Source: Galerina marginata
Taxonomy: Eukaryota; Basidiomycota; Agaricomycetes; Agaricales; Galerinaceae
Assembly: GCA_023014335.1 (NCBI GenBank)
Contig: JAECYW010000016.1
Span: forward strand, 868,001 to 932,000
Reading direction: 5' to 3'
Length of the DNA: 64,000 nucleotides
The first letter of the stretch is position 1; each line of letters opens with the position of its first letter. Below, piece by piece: positions 24,557 to 36,491 of this stretch. Position numbers and translations under genes: made by a program. The notes beneath the pieces are model-generated. The model was not told the origin of the DNA, searched no databases, and was given only the letters and a program-made list of their open reading frames with translations.

Positions 24557-24995
24557 TAGTGTTGCCGAAGTTTGGTCGGGTTTGGTTACAGTTTGAAACC
24601 GCCGGTTTTTTCTAAATTTGAATAACCGGACTGAACTGAACCGTTGAACCCTGGTCAACCTCCGGTTTATGTCTCAAAATAGAATGTACAACCTCGAACG
24701 CGATTTTCTTGCACTGCTGCCGTAAAATACCGAATATAATTACTCATGTCGTCTGTAAATCTGTATTGGCACATAATGAAAGTAAAAAATTGTGCGTGGA
24801 GTGGCTGTATAATGCTTCTCAATAACTTGATGGAATCTGCGTGGTGTGACAGATGGTGACAGGTACGCTAGGTGTGACAATCACAGTAACAATATCGCGG
24901 AATTGCAAGTTCGTCAGTTTTGACCCGTTCATGTGCTTAAAAACAGTTGTAGGTAGATTTTTTAGAATGTATACAACCAAACTTCGGCAACACTA
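24557..24995. mobile_element. hAT-like MITE nested in the Harbinger-like element
   Basis: A perfect 20 bp terminal inverted repeat (TAGTGTTGCCGAAGTTTGGT and its complement) bounds 439 bp. The 8 bp GTTGTAGA occurs immediately outside both ends (24549-24556 and 24996-25003). An 8 bp target duplication and a TA/CA-GNGTTGCC-type end fit the hAT superfamily. There is no coding capacity. Confidence 0.87.
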
Positions 24996-25496
24996 GTTGT
25001 AGAAGAATCAGTGTGCAACATGTTATATTTAGAAATAAGAGGGTATAAGTGGATGACTTCCCGCTGCGTCTGAAAACCCAGAATATTTTCTAGATTCTGT
25101 TAAGCGAGCCGTTTAAGGCAGTTACCATCAGTTCCTGAGGACCCCGGAAGATTTTTGAAGCTCCAAAGCCTTTCTAGACATATAATCTGGAAGTGGTGTT
25201 GCACAATCCTCGGTAACTGGCCAGCCCAGGTTTGATGTGTGACACAGCCACAAGTGCCGCAAATGTTGAAACAATGCAATTCTGCAAGTTCTTGATGGAT
25301 TTCCCTCATTTCTTTTGTAGAATACACATAAAATTGACTCTATAATGCATTTAAAGTATTGAAAGAGTCTTTATTTATGAAATACTATGAGAAAATGAGC
25401 CCACAAAGTCATAATTTCATGTGTTTTGCTTAGGGCTGAGCACAGGTGCACCTGCAACTATTTTACAGTCAGTGGCACTCAGATTATAACCCCAAA

Positions 25497-25731
25497 CCCT
25501 CTGGAAATTTTGCAATTTTTTTTGTTTAAATCCATTGAGAACTGACTGATTAATGCTTTCGCCAAGATGCCTGAAAGTGCGGCTGTGCACCCAACTTTCC
25601 TTTTTGGGAACCGTGGGCCGCTTTCAATTTGCCCTTCGGGCATATTGACTTCGAACTTGGCGAAGCAATAGCTCAGTCAGTTCTCTACGGATTTGCATGA
25701 AAAAAATTGCAAAATCATCAGAAAATTGAGG
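25497..25731. repeat. Long imperfect inverted repeat (fold-back)
   Basis: Arms of about 72 bp (25497-25570 and 25656-25731) share motifs such as TTTTGCAATTTTTTT and GAGAACTGACTGA in opposite orientation, around an ~85 bp centre. It may be another decayed MITE inside the larger element. Confidence 0.65.
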
Positions 25732-27224
25732 ACTAGAGGATAAAACTAAGGTATACAGAATGCCTACATTCAAAACACAGAATTCTCTCAGGCTTTGCAG
25801 GTAAAACCATGTTCAGAATAGAAAATGGCAACAAATGAAATCTGAGGCTAGTTCTGCAGAGGAAAGATGATCTAATATCTTGGGACTACAATCTGATAAG
25901 AGTAAAATTTTAATTTTTTGTCTTTAACCATGTTAAAGTGCCAGTTTTGAGAGTCTATCTGACCAGTGGGGACAAAAAATGGAGATTTGTTCTTATCAGT
26001 TTATTGGAATTTAAATTCTAAGCAAAATACTCCTACTAACCATGTTCATAGGTGCTGTGGTTAAGAAGTTCTATTCCATACACTTTTGAGGCCATATTTG
26101 GCAGGCAGATTTGACTAATTTCGCATTTTTGGCATTTTTACCGAGGTTATAAAAATTTAATTGCTTTCAGGCAGTATAACTACCTACATATTATTCACAT
26201 ATAAAGTACAAGAGATCCTTAATATTTGTGGTGTAAAAGGTGTAAGGGCCATGTCTCAAAGAAATGGCCGTGACACGCCATGACCACGTGCAATCACGGT
26301 TGTCACGCGTACCGGGAATTGTGCACCCCCACTGGAAGAGGCCCTCCCCCCCCTCTTCCAGATAATAAACACAGATTCTAAACGATTTTGCTGATGCCGG
26401 TTGCCTGCCGACATCAAATGCTTTCTAAAACGGCCGAAAAGTGATGGCGCGCCCCGATCGGGCACACAAATCTTAACGTTCAGCCTCCGACGCTGGCACC
26501 GCGTCAGGGAGGTCTGGAAAATAATCTATGTTTCTAAATCCTGCGGGAAGTCATCCAGTATTTGAGTACTTCCTGGATGTTAAAATGAACACCCTTGGTA
26601 CAATTTAAGTATAAAATATGGGAGGGAGGGTGAAGGAAGATTTTCAAATATCATCTTACACCTGTTATGCCGTCCTGCGGGGAACTCAGATCGGAGGTCA
26701 CCGACATTTGATCCAATCACACTATTTTTGGCTGTCACCAAATCAAACACGTGTGCATCACGGTGCATGTGATGAAAATGCCAGTTGCCCGTTATGGGGG
26801 GTAATATTGGGGCAAGAATCCGCATCAAAATGCCACATTCTGTATCCGAACGCAGCCTTACCCATTCGGATTTGGATAAATTAAATTATGTCAGCTAATT
26901 TTCCCATACGCTTGTAAAAGATTTTGGCGGAGAGGCCGGACGTTTGTGCACGACAGTGAACCCTCCTTGTCCTTCGGACAGAGTCGGGGATGAACCAGAC
27001 AACACTATACAATTCCCAGAGTGTTATATAGTGGCTTATAGCAAGTTGCAGACAGAGCGACATGAAGGAAGAAATTCATACCGAGATTCAAAAAGGACAG
27101 CAATGACGAACTTGACTTGCAAGAATAAAAACAAAGTCGAAAGCGTAGTAAAATCGAGGGAAAGTGGGACAAAGTGTGCAAATGATGGGCGGAACCTGGA
27201 GTCAACCTGGAGAGTGAGTAAAGC

Positions 27225-28421
27225 TCAGGTCCGGCAGTTGTTGCTCATTCGAAAATCTATTCATCATGTTATGAATAAGGCACTTCAAGGCACGTACATG
27301 GACCTGCACATCGACACTCATTGTTCCCTCAATTATGTCTTCATTCCCCTCTTCATCGAGCGGGTCCTAAGGGGTTCTGAACGTCGCTCCAGCTATCTCA
27401 CTAGAAAGCTTATCAGTCATTGATACACAAAACCCTTGCATAGAGGGTTTCAGAAGAACGACCAAAAGTACTTGCCCTCATATATGGGAGTCTTTAGACC
27501 GCGTCAAAAATCAAACCACCTTTTTTTCCGAATCTCCTTGACCGTGTACAGGGGCGTAAAGCTGTCTTTTCCATGATGATCACAGCCACTCCGGAGGAGC
27601 CCAGTCGTATTGTTATCCCACCACTTGACCCCGAGTTCGCTTCCGACTGTGATCCCTGGTGCGGTGGGTTTAGGGAACGATCCTACTAGCGCCAAACTGA
27701 CGGCCTCCTTATCTGAACAAGGCATTGACTATCAGTCAGAACCACGGTTTATGTTTGCCTCCGGCATGGAAGGACACTCACTTCCACTTGATAAGTACAA
27801 GCTATACGCCGGACAAAGGAACACTTGTGTGACGAGGACCATGTCTTCGAGAGCTTTAACCTTTGCCAGGTGGTCAAGCAACTCGCCAGGAGGGATGTAA
27901 GAGCTGCGTGGCTGAGCCATAATTAACAATGCGCCGCGCTCAGAACTGAAGGTCCATTGGCCTTTGATCGATGCATTAGCAAGCCCAGGGACTTCACTGT
28001 GCGTTTACAAGGTATAGGGATAGAAGTGTAAGCTCGTAATCGGGATGCATTTCGTAGACGAACTCACGCCTCAGCTTCCACCTTCAGATCACTACGTTTG
28101 ACTTTCGACGATGTCGCGATATACTTATCCTCCCGACTAGCCAGTTTAGGAGGGTTATCTTTCACCCGCTGGGCAATATTTTCATCGGTGTAGATGTGTG
28201 TATCGTCGTAGATATTGCCTTTCCTATCGAACACCCCGGAAATTCTATCGATCTTGCCGTAGTCTCCCACCTACACATGGTACATGTTTTGTCAAAGTTA
28301 TCAGCGAAGAGCGAGTAGAGATGCGAACCTTGATCTCATGTCCTGGGTCCCAGCTCGCCCATTTAGCCGTGGCTCTCTTGATCAAATCGACGAACTTGCG
28401 GCAGGAAGTATTGTCTGGCAT
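27225..28421 (-). pseudogene. Copy A of a duplicated unknown agaric gene, with an in-frame stop
   Basis: Exons on the minus strand give, in order, MPDNTSCRKFVDLIKR with WASWDPGHEIK, then VGDYGKIDRISGVFDRKGN, then ASIKGQWTFSSERGALLIM and SYIPPGELL with VTQVFLCPAYSLYLSSG, then GSELGVKWWDNNTTGLLRS with DSFTPLYTVKEI. The order matches copy B at 33.0-34.2 kb almost residue for residue. Directly after WFDF the codon AGA of copy B is TGA here (about 27505), removing roughly the last 45 residues if the stop is read. The terminal exon ending in SNNCRT remains recognisable at 27225-27260. No known domain. A beta-rich middle part is likely. The 5' start is uncertain; there may be an upstream exon near 28600. 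Confidence 0.6.
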
Positions 28422-28663
28422 GCATGCGAAGTCGTGTATAAAGGGAGGGGGGAGAGGGAAACAGATAGTGCAATCAGATCGCACACTCGACGCTATTAAT
28501 GTTTGGCAAATGCAAACGACCCAACATATCGCTTACGCCGCACACGAGATCAAAACTGAAAGCAGGTTGGAGGGACTGACCTAAAGTCGGGCTTCGTTCA
28601 ATGCCGAAAAGTCGCAGCTGAATAGGCGAGGACTTCCTAGAAATCACCTGCACTGGACATTCA

Positions 28664-31020
28664 TCAGTTTTCATTATTCATTGGGAGAAATGAGTTAAAG
28701 GCCTCTGGATCCTTCCAGGAACTGAGGAACGCCGATTTTTCATATATCAGATCACTGACATGGACCTCCTGGTCCTGCGCAATGAACATGCAAATATCTA
28801 GATTCTCGTTGAATAGAAATACTGTTATACAAGAAATTTACTACTTACTGTTTGATATATGAATTTTATAACGTTTATTAATCCTCGCTATGAGTTCTTC
28901 ATCGCTAGGCATACCAACATCGCTCTGCAATTGAAATATTAGCAGACCTAGTACATTGAACACAGGATTATATATTTACCTTTTCTACGACAGAGAACCA
29001 AATATCATCGTGTGTCACGGCGACCACGCTGTCAGGACACTGGACATCCGACCGGTAAACTTACTACCAATTTTCAAGATGGTAAGACAAATTTTCACCT
29101 TCTCGAGAAGATATTTATTAAGGACATCTGACGGATGGTAATGCTGATGAATATTGATCAATGACATTGTCACACAAGAGCCAACGCAGAATTCGCACCT
29201 CCGATGAATCGCTCCTTGCAGCATCTGACTCTGTTTCCGATAGATCATCATCTTCGTGAGCTGAGTTCTCGTTCCCACTGCTGTGGGAAATGTCCTGTCG
29301 ACGATGTCGTTCTCGGCCATTGTCCAGTTCGCTCAATGCTCGTCCTCCCCCTCTGGATTCTCCTTCCCGTCCTAATCCTTGTCCTCCGCCTCCCGAGCCC
29401 TGTCCTCCGCCTGATCCCCGTCCTCCGCCTGATCCCTTTCCTCCACCTCCTGATACCCGTCCACCACCTGATCCTTGTCCTCCACCACCTGATCCCCGTC
29501 CTCCACCTGATCCCCATCCTCCACCTGATCCGTGCCCCTCGCCTCCTGGTCCCCGTCCTCCGCCTGCTCCTTGTCCGCCTCCTGACCCCCTTCCACCACC
29601 CGATCCTCGTCCTGATGATCCTCGTCCTCCACCTCTAGACCCTCGTCCCCCACTCGGCCCATCTCTTCCCCTGTTCGGCCCACTTCCACCTCCATCACTC
29701 GATGATCCTCCTTCCGGCTCGCTTGGCAATTCTTCTGCCTCGCTCGACGATCCCCCTCCTGTCTCACTCGGCGGTCCTCCTTCTATCTCACTTGGTGACT
29801 CTTCTTCTGTCTCGCCTGATGGTACACCAGATGAAGGCACGGTGATGTCAGTGGTAGGTTTTTCTGAGAAACCAGCATTAGTCAAGGTTTTAATCGAGCG
29901 TGGGGTGAAGTGATTCACCTCTTGCAGAACGATCCAGCACAAGCTGCGACGCAGAACCTTCAACCTCAGTCGTGTCTGTTCCTCGGTTACTCGTTCCTTC
30001 TCCGCTAGTTGACGGCATGTTTTCCGTGTTCGTCGTATTGCGATCAGGCATGGGGCGAGATAATTCGCCTCTTTTGCTTTCAGGCAGGCGTAGGAGTCGC
30101 CCGGGCTTCGTTATATCCAGGTAGTTGTCATGTGTGATCCTTCGATATTTTTTCTTCCACGGTAGGCTGTCGGTAATCCCCTTCTTCAACATGATTTTGA
30201 ATCCACGAATGCAAACCGTCTGGTTTTCGAATTGAAGATTTGGTGGTGACTGTCGGCTGGGGTAAGAAGCAGAGTTAGATGAATCGTGTGATACCTCGAA
30301 ATTGCCCTTGATGGCATTATCGACGCCGGCGTCAAATGAAGCATGAAGACTTGTAGATCCTTTGGAGATTGTCGATATATACCAACTCTTCGTTTTTGTA
30401 TATCCTGTAACAAGGTATAAACCGCCATTCGGTATATCGTCCATTTGATGCAACGCATAATCGTAGCAACGCTCCGCGTTGGCTTCAATCCATGACGTGA
30501 AACGAAGGTAGTGATCAATTTTTGAAGCACCCTTGGGTAGTACAAGGGCGGCGCGCTCATAGCTTGAAATTTCTGCTTCTGCGGAGGCTCCTACGGTAAT
30601 CGGGCTATGTCTGGGATGCGATGACTCCATTTAACGGCATGGAAATAATCAACTGAACCGGACTACATACGGCAATAAAGTCTGCAGGCTGCCTTTGCTC
30701 TTTTCTTTAACATTTGCAACAGCTGTAAAATGGGTTCCGTTCTTGAAATCGTGGCTCGGCTTCTCATCAGGGATTTGCAGATGTTGAGGTTCAAGGTTTT
30801 GGCCACGAAGCCAGTCGCAGATTTGGTCCTCGGTGTCGGATGCGTTGAAGACAAAACAGAAGTAGCCCTCATTGGTGTAGTATCCGATATCCCCTACTCG
30901 TATACCACCTTTTTCTCGATGCTCCCGGGGAATAGAATGGTGTGGAGAAGGCTCCCAGAGTGGAAGGCCTCCAATCAAAGGGTAAAGCAGGCGAGTATAG
31001 ACCTCTTTGTATGCAGTCAT
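28664..31020 (-). CDS. Unknown agaric family protein with Gly-rich linker
   Basis: Starts at 31020 (MTAYKEVYTRLLYPLIGGLP). Inferred exons: about 31020-30657, 30596-29925, 29863-29198, 29137-29099, then pieces near 29042-28981 and 28925-28851, and a last one of about 28800-28664 ending in PMNNEN. The N-terminal motifs PLWEPSP and IRVGDIGYYTNEGYF, the middle motifs AALVLPKGAS and GGLYLVTGYTKTKSW, and NQTVCIRGFKI belong to an uncharacterised family that I know to be common in agarics. A Glu/Ser stretch and then a Gly-Ser-Gly-Arg repeat linker follow. A small C-terminal module contains HPSDVLNKYLL and VAVTHDDIWFSVV. No signal peptide. It lies between two copies of another unknown family with a partly similar motif order. 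Confidence 0.6.
29340..29660 (-). repeat. Coding minisatellite, Gly-rich linker
   Basis: CCTCCxCCTGATCC-type units of 15-21 bp repeat about fifteen times on the plus strand and read on the minus strand as GSGGGRGSGGGQG-like peptide. The plus-strand Pro-rich reading is a shadow. Confidence 0.8.
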
Positions 31021-32616
31021 TGCAGAGGCCGGGTTAGAGGACGACGCTTAGATCTATCTGTCAAGGAAGGTGTTCCCTATCTTGGCGTTCCTCGACAGTT
31101 GGGGAAATGAAATTCACTGCCCCCCGCGGTACTCCGCTGTGAACGCCCGTTCTCAGGGTGTTTGATTCGATAAGCGTTCGACAAACAATCATGATGCATG
31201 ACCTGGCTAATGGGAAATCTGTCAAGTGGCTAGGTAATTGAGTCGGTCTAAAATTACCTCTGAAGAGCTCACAAGATCTAAATAAAAGTCAGTCCGAGGT
31301 ACTTAGAGCGACAGAGCTTACGAACTGACTGACTGGAAAGCTGTTCCAAGCGTAGAAGACCGTGTAAATTGCACTAAAGGCAACAAACTAGACACACATT
31401 GAATCTTGTATTCTTTCAACTTTCAAGCTCAAGCTTTATCGGTGCTGGTGGGTAATACGAAGTAAGTGGACTTGGTGAAAACATAAGAGTCGTTTCTATC
31501 CAACCCAAGCGGAGTTCGTGCTTCGAATTCAAACTCCGCGTGAGTCTACTTATCAGCTCGAGCCTCGAGCCTCCGCCTCTCAATTGATATTGCTGACCGC
31601 TAAGCGCTTATCGAGGAGAATGAAGTCACTGGCCAATGACTTCCAGTCCCTCTTATTCTTGCTTCTATGTCAGTATTTCTATGCGAATACTTAAACAAGA
31701 ATACCGTAAAGAAAATCTTCAACACACCCGCTTCAACCCGCTGCAAGATCGCGCCTCAACCAAGGAGGATTTACTTATTTTCTGGTCGGAAGAATAGCGA
31801 GAACGTTAATGAGTGCTAAAGCTATGAGTATTCTTTGTTTGATTGATTGCGTCGAGGCTTTCCAGCCGTGGTGCTACATACCACCCGGTGAAGTTTGCCT
31901 TGCATGATGCTATACCCGAGTAGTACACTCATCTTTGCCCACAGATCCTGCCCGTGTTGCCGTGCATCCGACCTTCAGAATCCCTAGCATTGCGATCAAA
32001 TACTTGTACTAACACATGTGGCAATTTTCTCTCGAGCTACCGTTGTATGAGTTGCCCATGGATCCTGGTCCCTCCTTGGGCGAAAGTGTAACGTCAGTCC
32101 GCTTCAGAGACTTCACTTTTCCTACCTACGCCTGGTACCATGTTACTTATCAGTATTTTTTTTCGCATTTTTAATCACTGTTTGTGCGTTTTCCGGTACT
32201 CCATTTTAGACTCGTTGGACACTTTCCGTCAACGAAACTCTTCGGGAATTAGCATCAAACAATGGTATTCATTATTCCAACGACTACCAGGAACCCCTAA
32301 CCATCGTCTAGTAAGGGTTCCAGAGCAACGAGAGCGTCGCGTTGGATAAAATGGCGGATCTTGTACAGCCGAGTCGGAGGAAGACCAAATGCATGGCCAG
32401 CCCAACGACAGAAACGGGCAGGGCCCTCATATAGTACAGCCTGCTGAGGTCACTAGCGTTGCGTACCACCTGTGGTCGAGCTACGAGTAATATGATCAAT
32501 TTCGTCTTATTTTTGGTGTGACTTAACTGTGCTCGAAAAGGGGGCGTGTATGCTCTGAATGCCTTGCCAGCACGAGCCACACAGAAAAATCACTCTTCCT
32601 ATTAATTACTAGTCCA
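31021..32616. other. Gene-free stretch
   Basis: No supported gene, RNA or repeat. The short frames present lack splice context or family motifs. Confidence 0.4.
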
Positions 32617-34459
32617 AGTGAAGCCGATGAAGTACTTCACTAGCAGGATTCGCGATCATAAATTACTGATTCGATTGATAAAGATGATTATACATACACG
32701 AAAATGACTAACAGGCTGATCCAAATTTCCCTAGAACATTTCGTATCTATCAGACAGCTAGTAATAAATGAGACGACATTGTACAATTCCCAGAGTGGTA
32801 TATGATGGTTTATAGCAAGTTGCAACAGAGCGACATGTAGGAAAAAAATTATGCCGAGATTGAAAAGCACAGCGATGACGAATTGCAAGAATAAAAAACG
32901 TGATAACAGGTAACAGCAGCAAGCGAGTCATATCGAGGAAAAGTGGGACGAAGTGTGCGAATGATGAGCGGAGCCTGGAGATAACCTGGAGATTGAGGAC
33001 ACTTGACAAAAGCTTAGGTCCGGCAGTTGTTGCTCATTCGAAAACCTATTCATCATGTTATGAATAAGACAATTCAAGGCACGTATATGAACCTCCACAT
33101 TAACACTCACTGTATCCTCAATTATATCTTCGTTTCCCTCTTCATCAAGCGGGTCCCAAGGAGCCTGAACGTCGCACCAGCTATATCAAGAGAAACTTGT
33201 CAGCTACTAACATCCAAAATCCTCATAGAGTGTTCCAGATGACCGATCAAAAACGCTTACAGATCATCGCCTTCATATACGGGTGTCGGCAGACCACGTC
33301 TAAAATCAAGCCAGCTTCGCTTCCGGATCTCTTTCAGCATGTACAACGGTGTAAAGCTGTCTTTTCCATGGATATCACGGCCATTCCGGAGGAGCCCAGT
33401 CGTGTTTTTATCCCACCATTTGACCCCGAGTTCGCCTCCGACCGCGAGCCCTGGTGCGGTGGGCACAGGGGATGATCCTACCAGCGCCAAACTGACGACA
33501 TCGTTGTCTAAAGAAGGTATTGACTGTCAGTCAATCACGGCTTATGTTTGATTCCGGCATGCAAGGACACTCACTTCCGCTTGATAAGTACAAGCTGTAC
33601 GCCGGACAAAGGAACACTTGTGTGACGAGGAACATGTCTTCTAGGGCTTTAACTTTTACCAGGTGTTCAAGCAACGTGCCAGGAGGCATGTAAGAGCTGC
33701 ATGGCTGAGCCATAATCAACAATGCGCCGCGCTCAGAACTGAAGGTCCATTGGCCTTTGATCGACGCATTAGCAAGCCCAGGGATCTCACTGTGCGTTTA
33801 CGAGATGAAAATGTGAGCTCGTATTGGGATGCATTTCGTAGACGAACTCACGCCTCAGCGCCCACGGTCACATCACTGTGTTTGACTTTCGACGATGTCG
33901 CGATATACTTATCCTCCCGACTGGCCAGTTTAGGAGGGTTATCTTTCACCCGTTGGGCAATATCGTTATCTGTGTAGATGTGTGTATCGTCGTAGATATT
34001 GCCCCTCCTATCGAACACCCCGGAAATCCTATCGATCTTGCCGTAGTCTCCCACCTACACATGGTACATGTTTTGTCAAAGCCATCAGCGAAGAGTGAGT
34101 AGAGGTGCGAACCTTGATCTCATGTCCTGGGTCCCAGCTCGCCCATTTAGCTGTGGCTCTCTTGATCAAATCGACGAACTTGCGGGAGGAAGTGTTGTCT
34201 GGCATACGAGGACGAGTATAATAAGGGCAAGGGAAGAAGGAAACGGTTAGAGCAATCAGATCGCACACTTGACGCTATTAATGTCTGACAGGTGCAAACA
34301 GCCGAACATATCTGCACCGCACGAGGCCAGAAGCTTGACAGCAGGCTGAAAGCACTGGTCGAGTTAGGCATTGCTCAGCGCCGAAAGAGCCAGCTGGATG
34401 GGCGAGGACTTCCTGCGCTGGCCATATTCGTTAGTTTTCGTTATTCATTGGAAAAACAA
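32617..34459. repeat. Segmental duplication, copy B
   Basis: Matches 23391-23510 followed directly by 26990-28692 (copy A), at about 75-85 percent identity by eye, including introns. The 3.5 kb between 23510 and 26990 in copy A is absent here. Confidence 0.8.
33014..34205 (-). CDS. Copy B of the duplicated unknown agaric gene
   Basis: ATG at 34205 (MPDNTSSRKFVDLIKR). Exons follow at about 34205-34054, with introns after HEIK and after VGAEA, then the blocks QWTFSSERGALLIM, SYMPPGTLLEHL, VTQVFLCPAYSLYLSSG, GGELGVKWWDKNTTGLLRN, DSFTPLYMLKEI and RRGLPTPVYEGD. A short exon with WCDVQAPWDPLDEE comes next and the last one ends in FRMSNNCRT (stop TAA at 33014). The frame is open at the site where copy A has a stop. 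There is no signal peptide or membrane helix. The function is unknown: I see a short N-terminal helix, the motif W.P...I.VGD.G....G.F, and then a beta-rich region. The join of the last two exons is approximate. Confidence 0.62.
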
Positions 34460-35409
34460 TGTATTTAAATAAGACACGAGGAGACGAAGAGAGTTCGGCA
34501 ACATGCTGGACGGATTTGAACCCTCGTATATTCACCATTATTCACCATCGTCATATGTTCTCGCTAACCGTGCCTTCAAAGTTGCATCTGTACTTGGAGG
34601 AGGTAAGTAAACTACCCAAAGGCGTCCGAACGACTGACTGACTGACCATTGTTGCCAAGAAGGTTAACACAGTGCCGAATGAGGAATATGTTGCGAGATC
34701 TTATGAGGTTGCTTTTGGCGGGCTGTGGTATAAGTTCTTTATGAACATCTCAACTTGTAATTGGGTCGGTTAAAAAAATTCCTGGTAAATAGAACGACGA
34801 CTATAAATTCTAGACGACAATCAGTATTATCACCGAACGAAGACATCGATCACAGAAAACTCACAAGCTACAGACAAAGAGAGGCACCTGGCCACCCTTC
34901 CTTACATCGCTCGACCACTCGAAGTATTCACCATTCCATGCGGGCCCACTAGTTCTCTCAGTCAGGTCGTATCCAGGGCGACTAGGACTAGAAAATAAAA
35001 TATAGATAAAAGGAGGTCAGACGAAGGATTCAGCGTTAATATTATATCCATAACCAAATCCGCATATCCCAGACAGAGTCACGGTAGGAAGAGAAGAAAG
35101 AAGAAAAAATGGACGAAAGGACAGCTGGAAGGATGGAAGAGGAGACGCACCGAGAACAAGTAAAATAGCCTCCTCGTATTTATGAGCCATGGGACCCGTC
35201 TCGACTTGTATAGCACTCCAGTTCCGCGTCGTGGCCGTCAACAGAGAAGTCTGGACTCTGCATGTGGCCTTCCCAGCGAGCAGGTGCCGGTGTTTGCCCT
35301 GGTCGCGTCACGTGAGCTGGCGCGTCCTCTTCACGCTCAGAGTCAGAGAGGCTCAGAGTCTCAGACATTGCTCTTGACATTGCTCCTCTTTCTTCAATTG
35401 CACCTAACC
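34460..35409. other. Gene-free stretch upstream of the Mug135-like gene
   Basis: No supported gene. A GGATTTGAACCC string at 34510 looks like a tRNA T-loop but no cloverleaf could be built. Confidence 0.4.
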
Positions 35410-36044
35410 ATGGCCGCACCACTTCCCCAAGTTACTCGCGATCTCCAACCCGGACTGGTCGCTGGCGTACAGCCTCCCGCTCAACCAGAAAACCCTCCAA
35501 ACCCCGCCGACGCGGGAGCAATGGAGCTCATGGCTGAGCTTCGTCAGTTTTTCTTTTCTTTTCTTCTCCTTTTTAAACGGTTACTCATCCTCTTCCAGCC
35601 CCATTCGCGGGTGCAGCCCTGGTCTTCAATGCAATTACAGCTCTAAGCCTAAGATTGGATAGTTTACAAAGGGAAATGGCCATCGTAAGTCCCCATATAC
35701 CTGATATCTAGGACAACTAATAAGCACACACATAGAATGGTAACATGGGAAAGGGTACAGGAATTCAGATACCTTATACAGAGGTGTTGTTTGTGGATGG
35801 ATCCCTGCCCTCAGTAGCAGCTGTGAGTACTATCTTACATGCAACGTTGCCAACTACGTTGCTCATTTGTTTCCAGCCTGCTCGCCCCCCGCTGCCCATA
35901 CTGGGTAACGTTAATGACATCAGAAACCTTACAGCGGCACAAGCTGGGTGTTATCTAACTGGTCATGGTGTGCCCCTTCCCGAAGGAGCCGCTGCCCAGA
36001 GGAGGCGTGTTGCACAGTGTGTTGGGTGTATTCTTGAGCTCTAG
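35410..36044 (+). CDS. Mug135-like C-terminal domain protein
   Basis: Exons 35410-35542, 35599-35684, 35736-35822 and 35877-36044 join in frame to 157 residues. The order is that of small agaric proteins with a Mug135-like C-terminal domain: a Pro-rich N-terminus, a helix (SLRLDSLQREMAI), a strand with EVLFVDGSLP, and the C-terminal block LGNVNDIRNLTAAQAGCYL ending in RRRVAQCVGCILEL. Mug135 of fission yeast is a meiosis-upregulated gene with no known biochemical role, so the name carries no mechanism. Such genes are usually multicopy in mushrooms. All four exons have consensus borders and there is no sign of decay. Confidence 0.65.
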
Positions 36045-36491
36045 TGTGTTCCTACCATATTTGCCATATATAATTTTCAGCTGATGGTGTCTCCTTTTTC
36101 TACAGAGCGTTACTTTATAATCAGGCATCATAGAAAGTTGTACCGCCAAAGGTTGCACATTTGTACTTTACGAACTTCATTTTCTACATACTACAGTCGA
36201 ACTCCTCATAATAAGTACATACCTCTGATAATCCATAACCCCTTATAGCCCAGATGAGCCCCCACCAATGGTTTTGTCCAGCATAGCATTGTGCCGCATA
36301 CATTCACGACAGACGAGAAAAATGATTCACACCCAATATATTTCAATAAAATAGTATCACGAAATGAACGAACCACGAAACAAAAACGGCCAGCCATCAA
36401 GGCAAGAAAATGTCATCTAAGACTACAACCCCATCATCGACAATGATCAAACACCACACCGAAAACCAGCTTAGCTTAACCAGCCACATCC
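36045..36491. other. Intergenic between convergent genes
   Basis: A 3'-to-3' gap of about 450 bp that holds the two terminators. No other signal. Confidence 0.5.

Larger units (their letters stand above)
24199..26857. mobile_element. Harbinger-like element with long terminal inverted repeats, non-autonomous
   Basis: Both ends begin with GGCTGCGTTCGGATACAG in inverted orientation and remain similar for about 90-100 bp, with one 11 bp length difference. The element is flanked by TTA on each side (24196-24198 and 26858-26860). A 3 bp TWA target duplication and a GG-start TIR are the hallmarks of PIF/Harbinger elements. No intact transposase or MADF-type ORF is visible inside, so it should depend on a transposase elsewhere. 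A hAT-like MITE is inserted in it. Confidence 0.78.

Noticed and set aside
29290..29913. Long Pro-rich plus-strand frame
   Set aside because: It is the complement of the Gly-rich repeat exon of a minus-strand gene whose neighbouring exons carry family motifs.
34480..34600. tRNA-like GGATTTGAACCC string
   Set aside because: T-arm has a mismatch and no anticodon, D-arm or acceptor stem could be paired.
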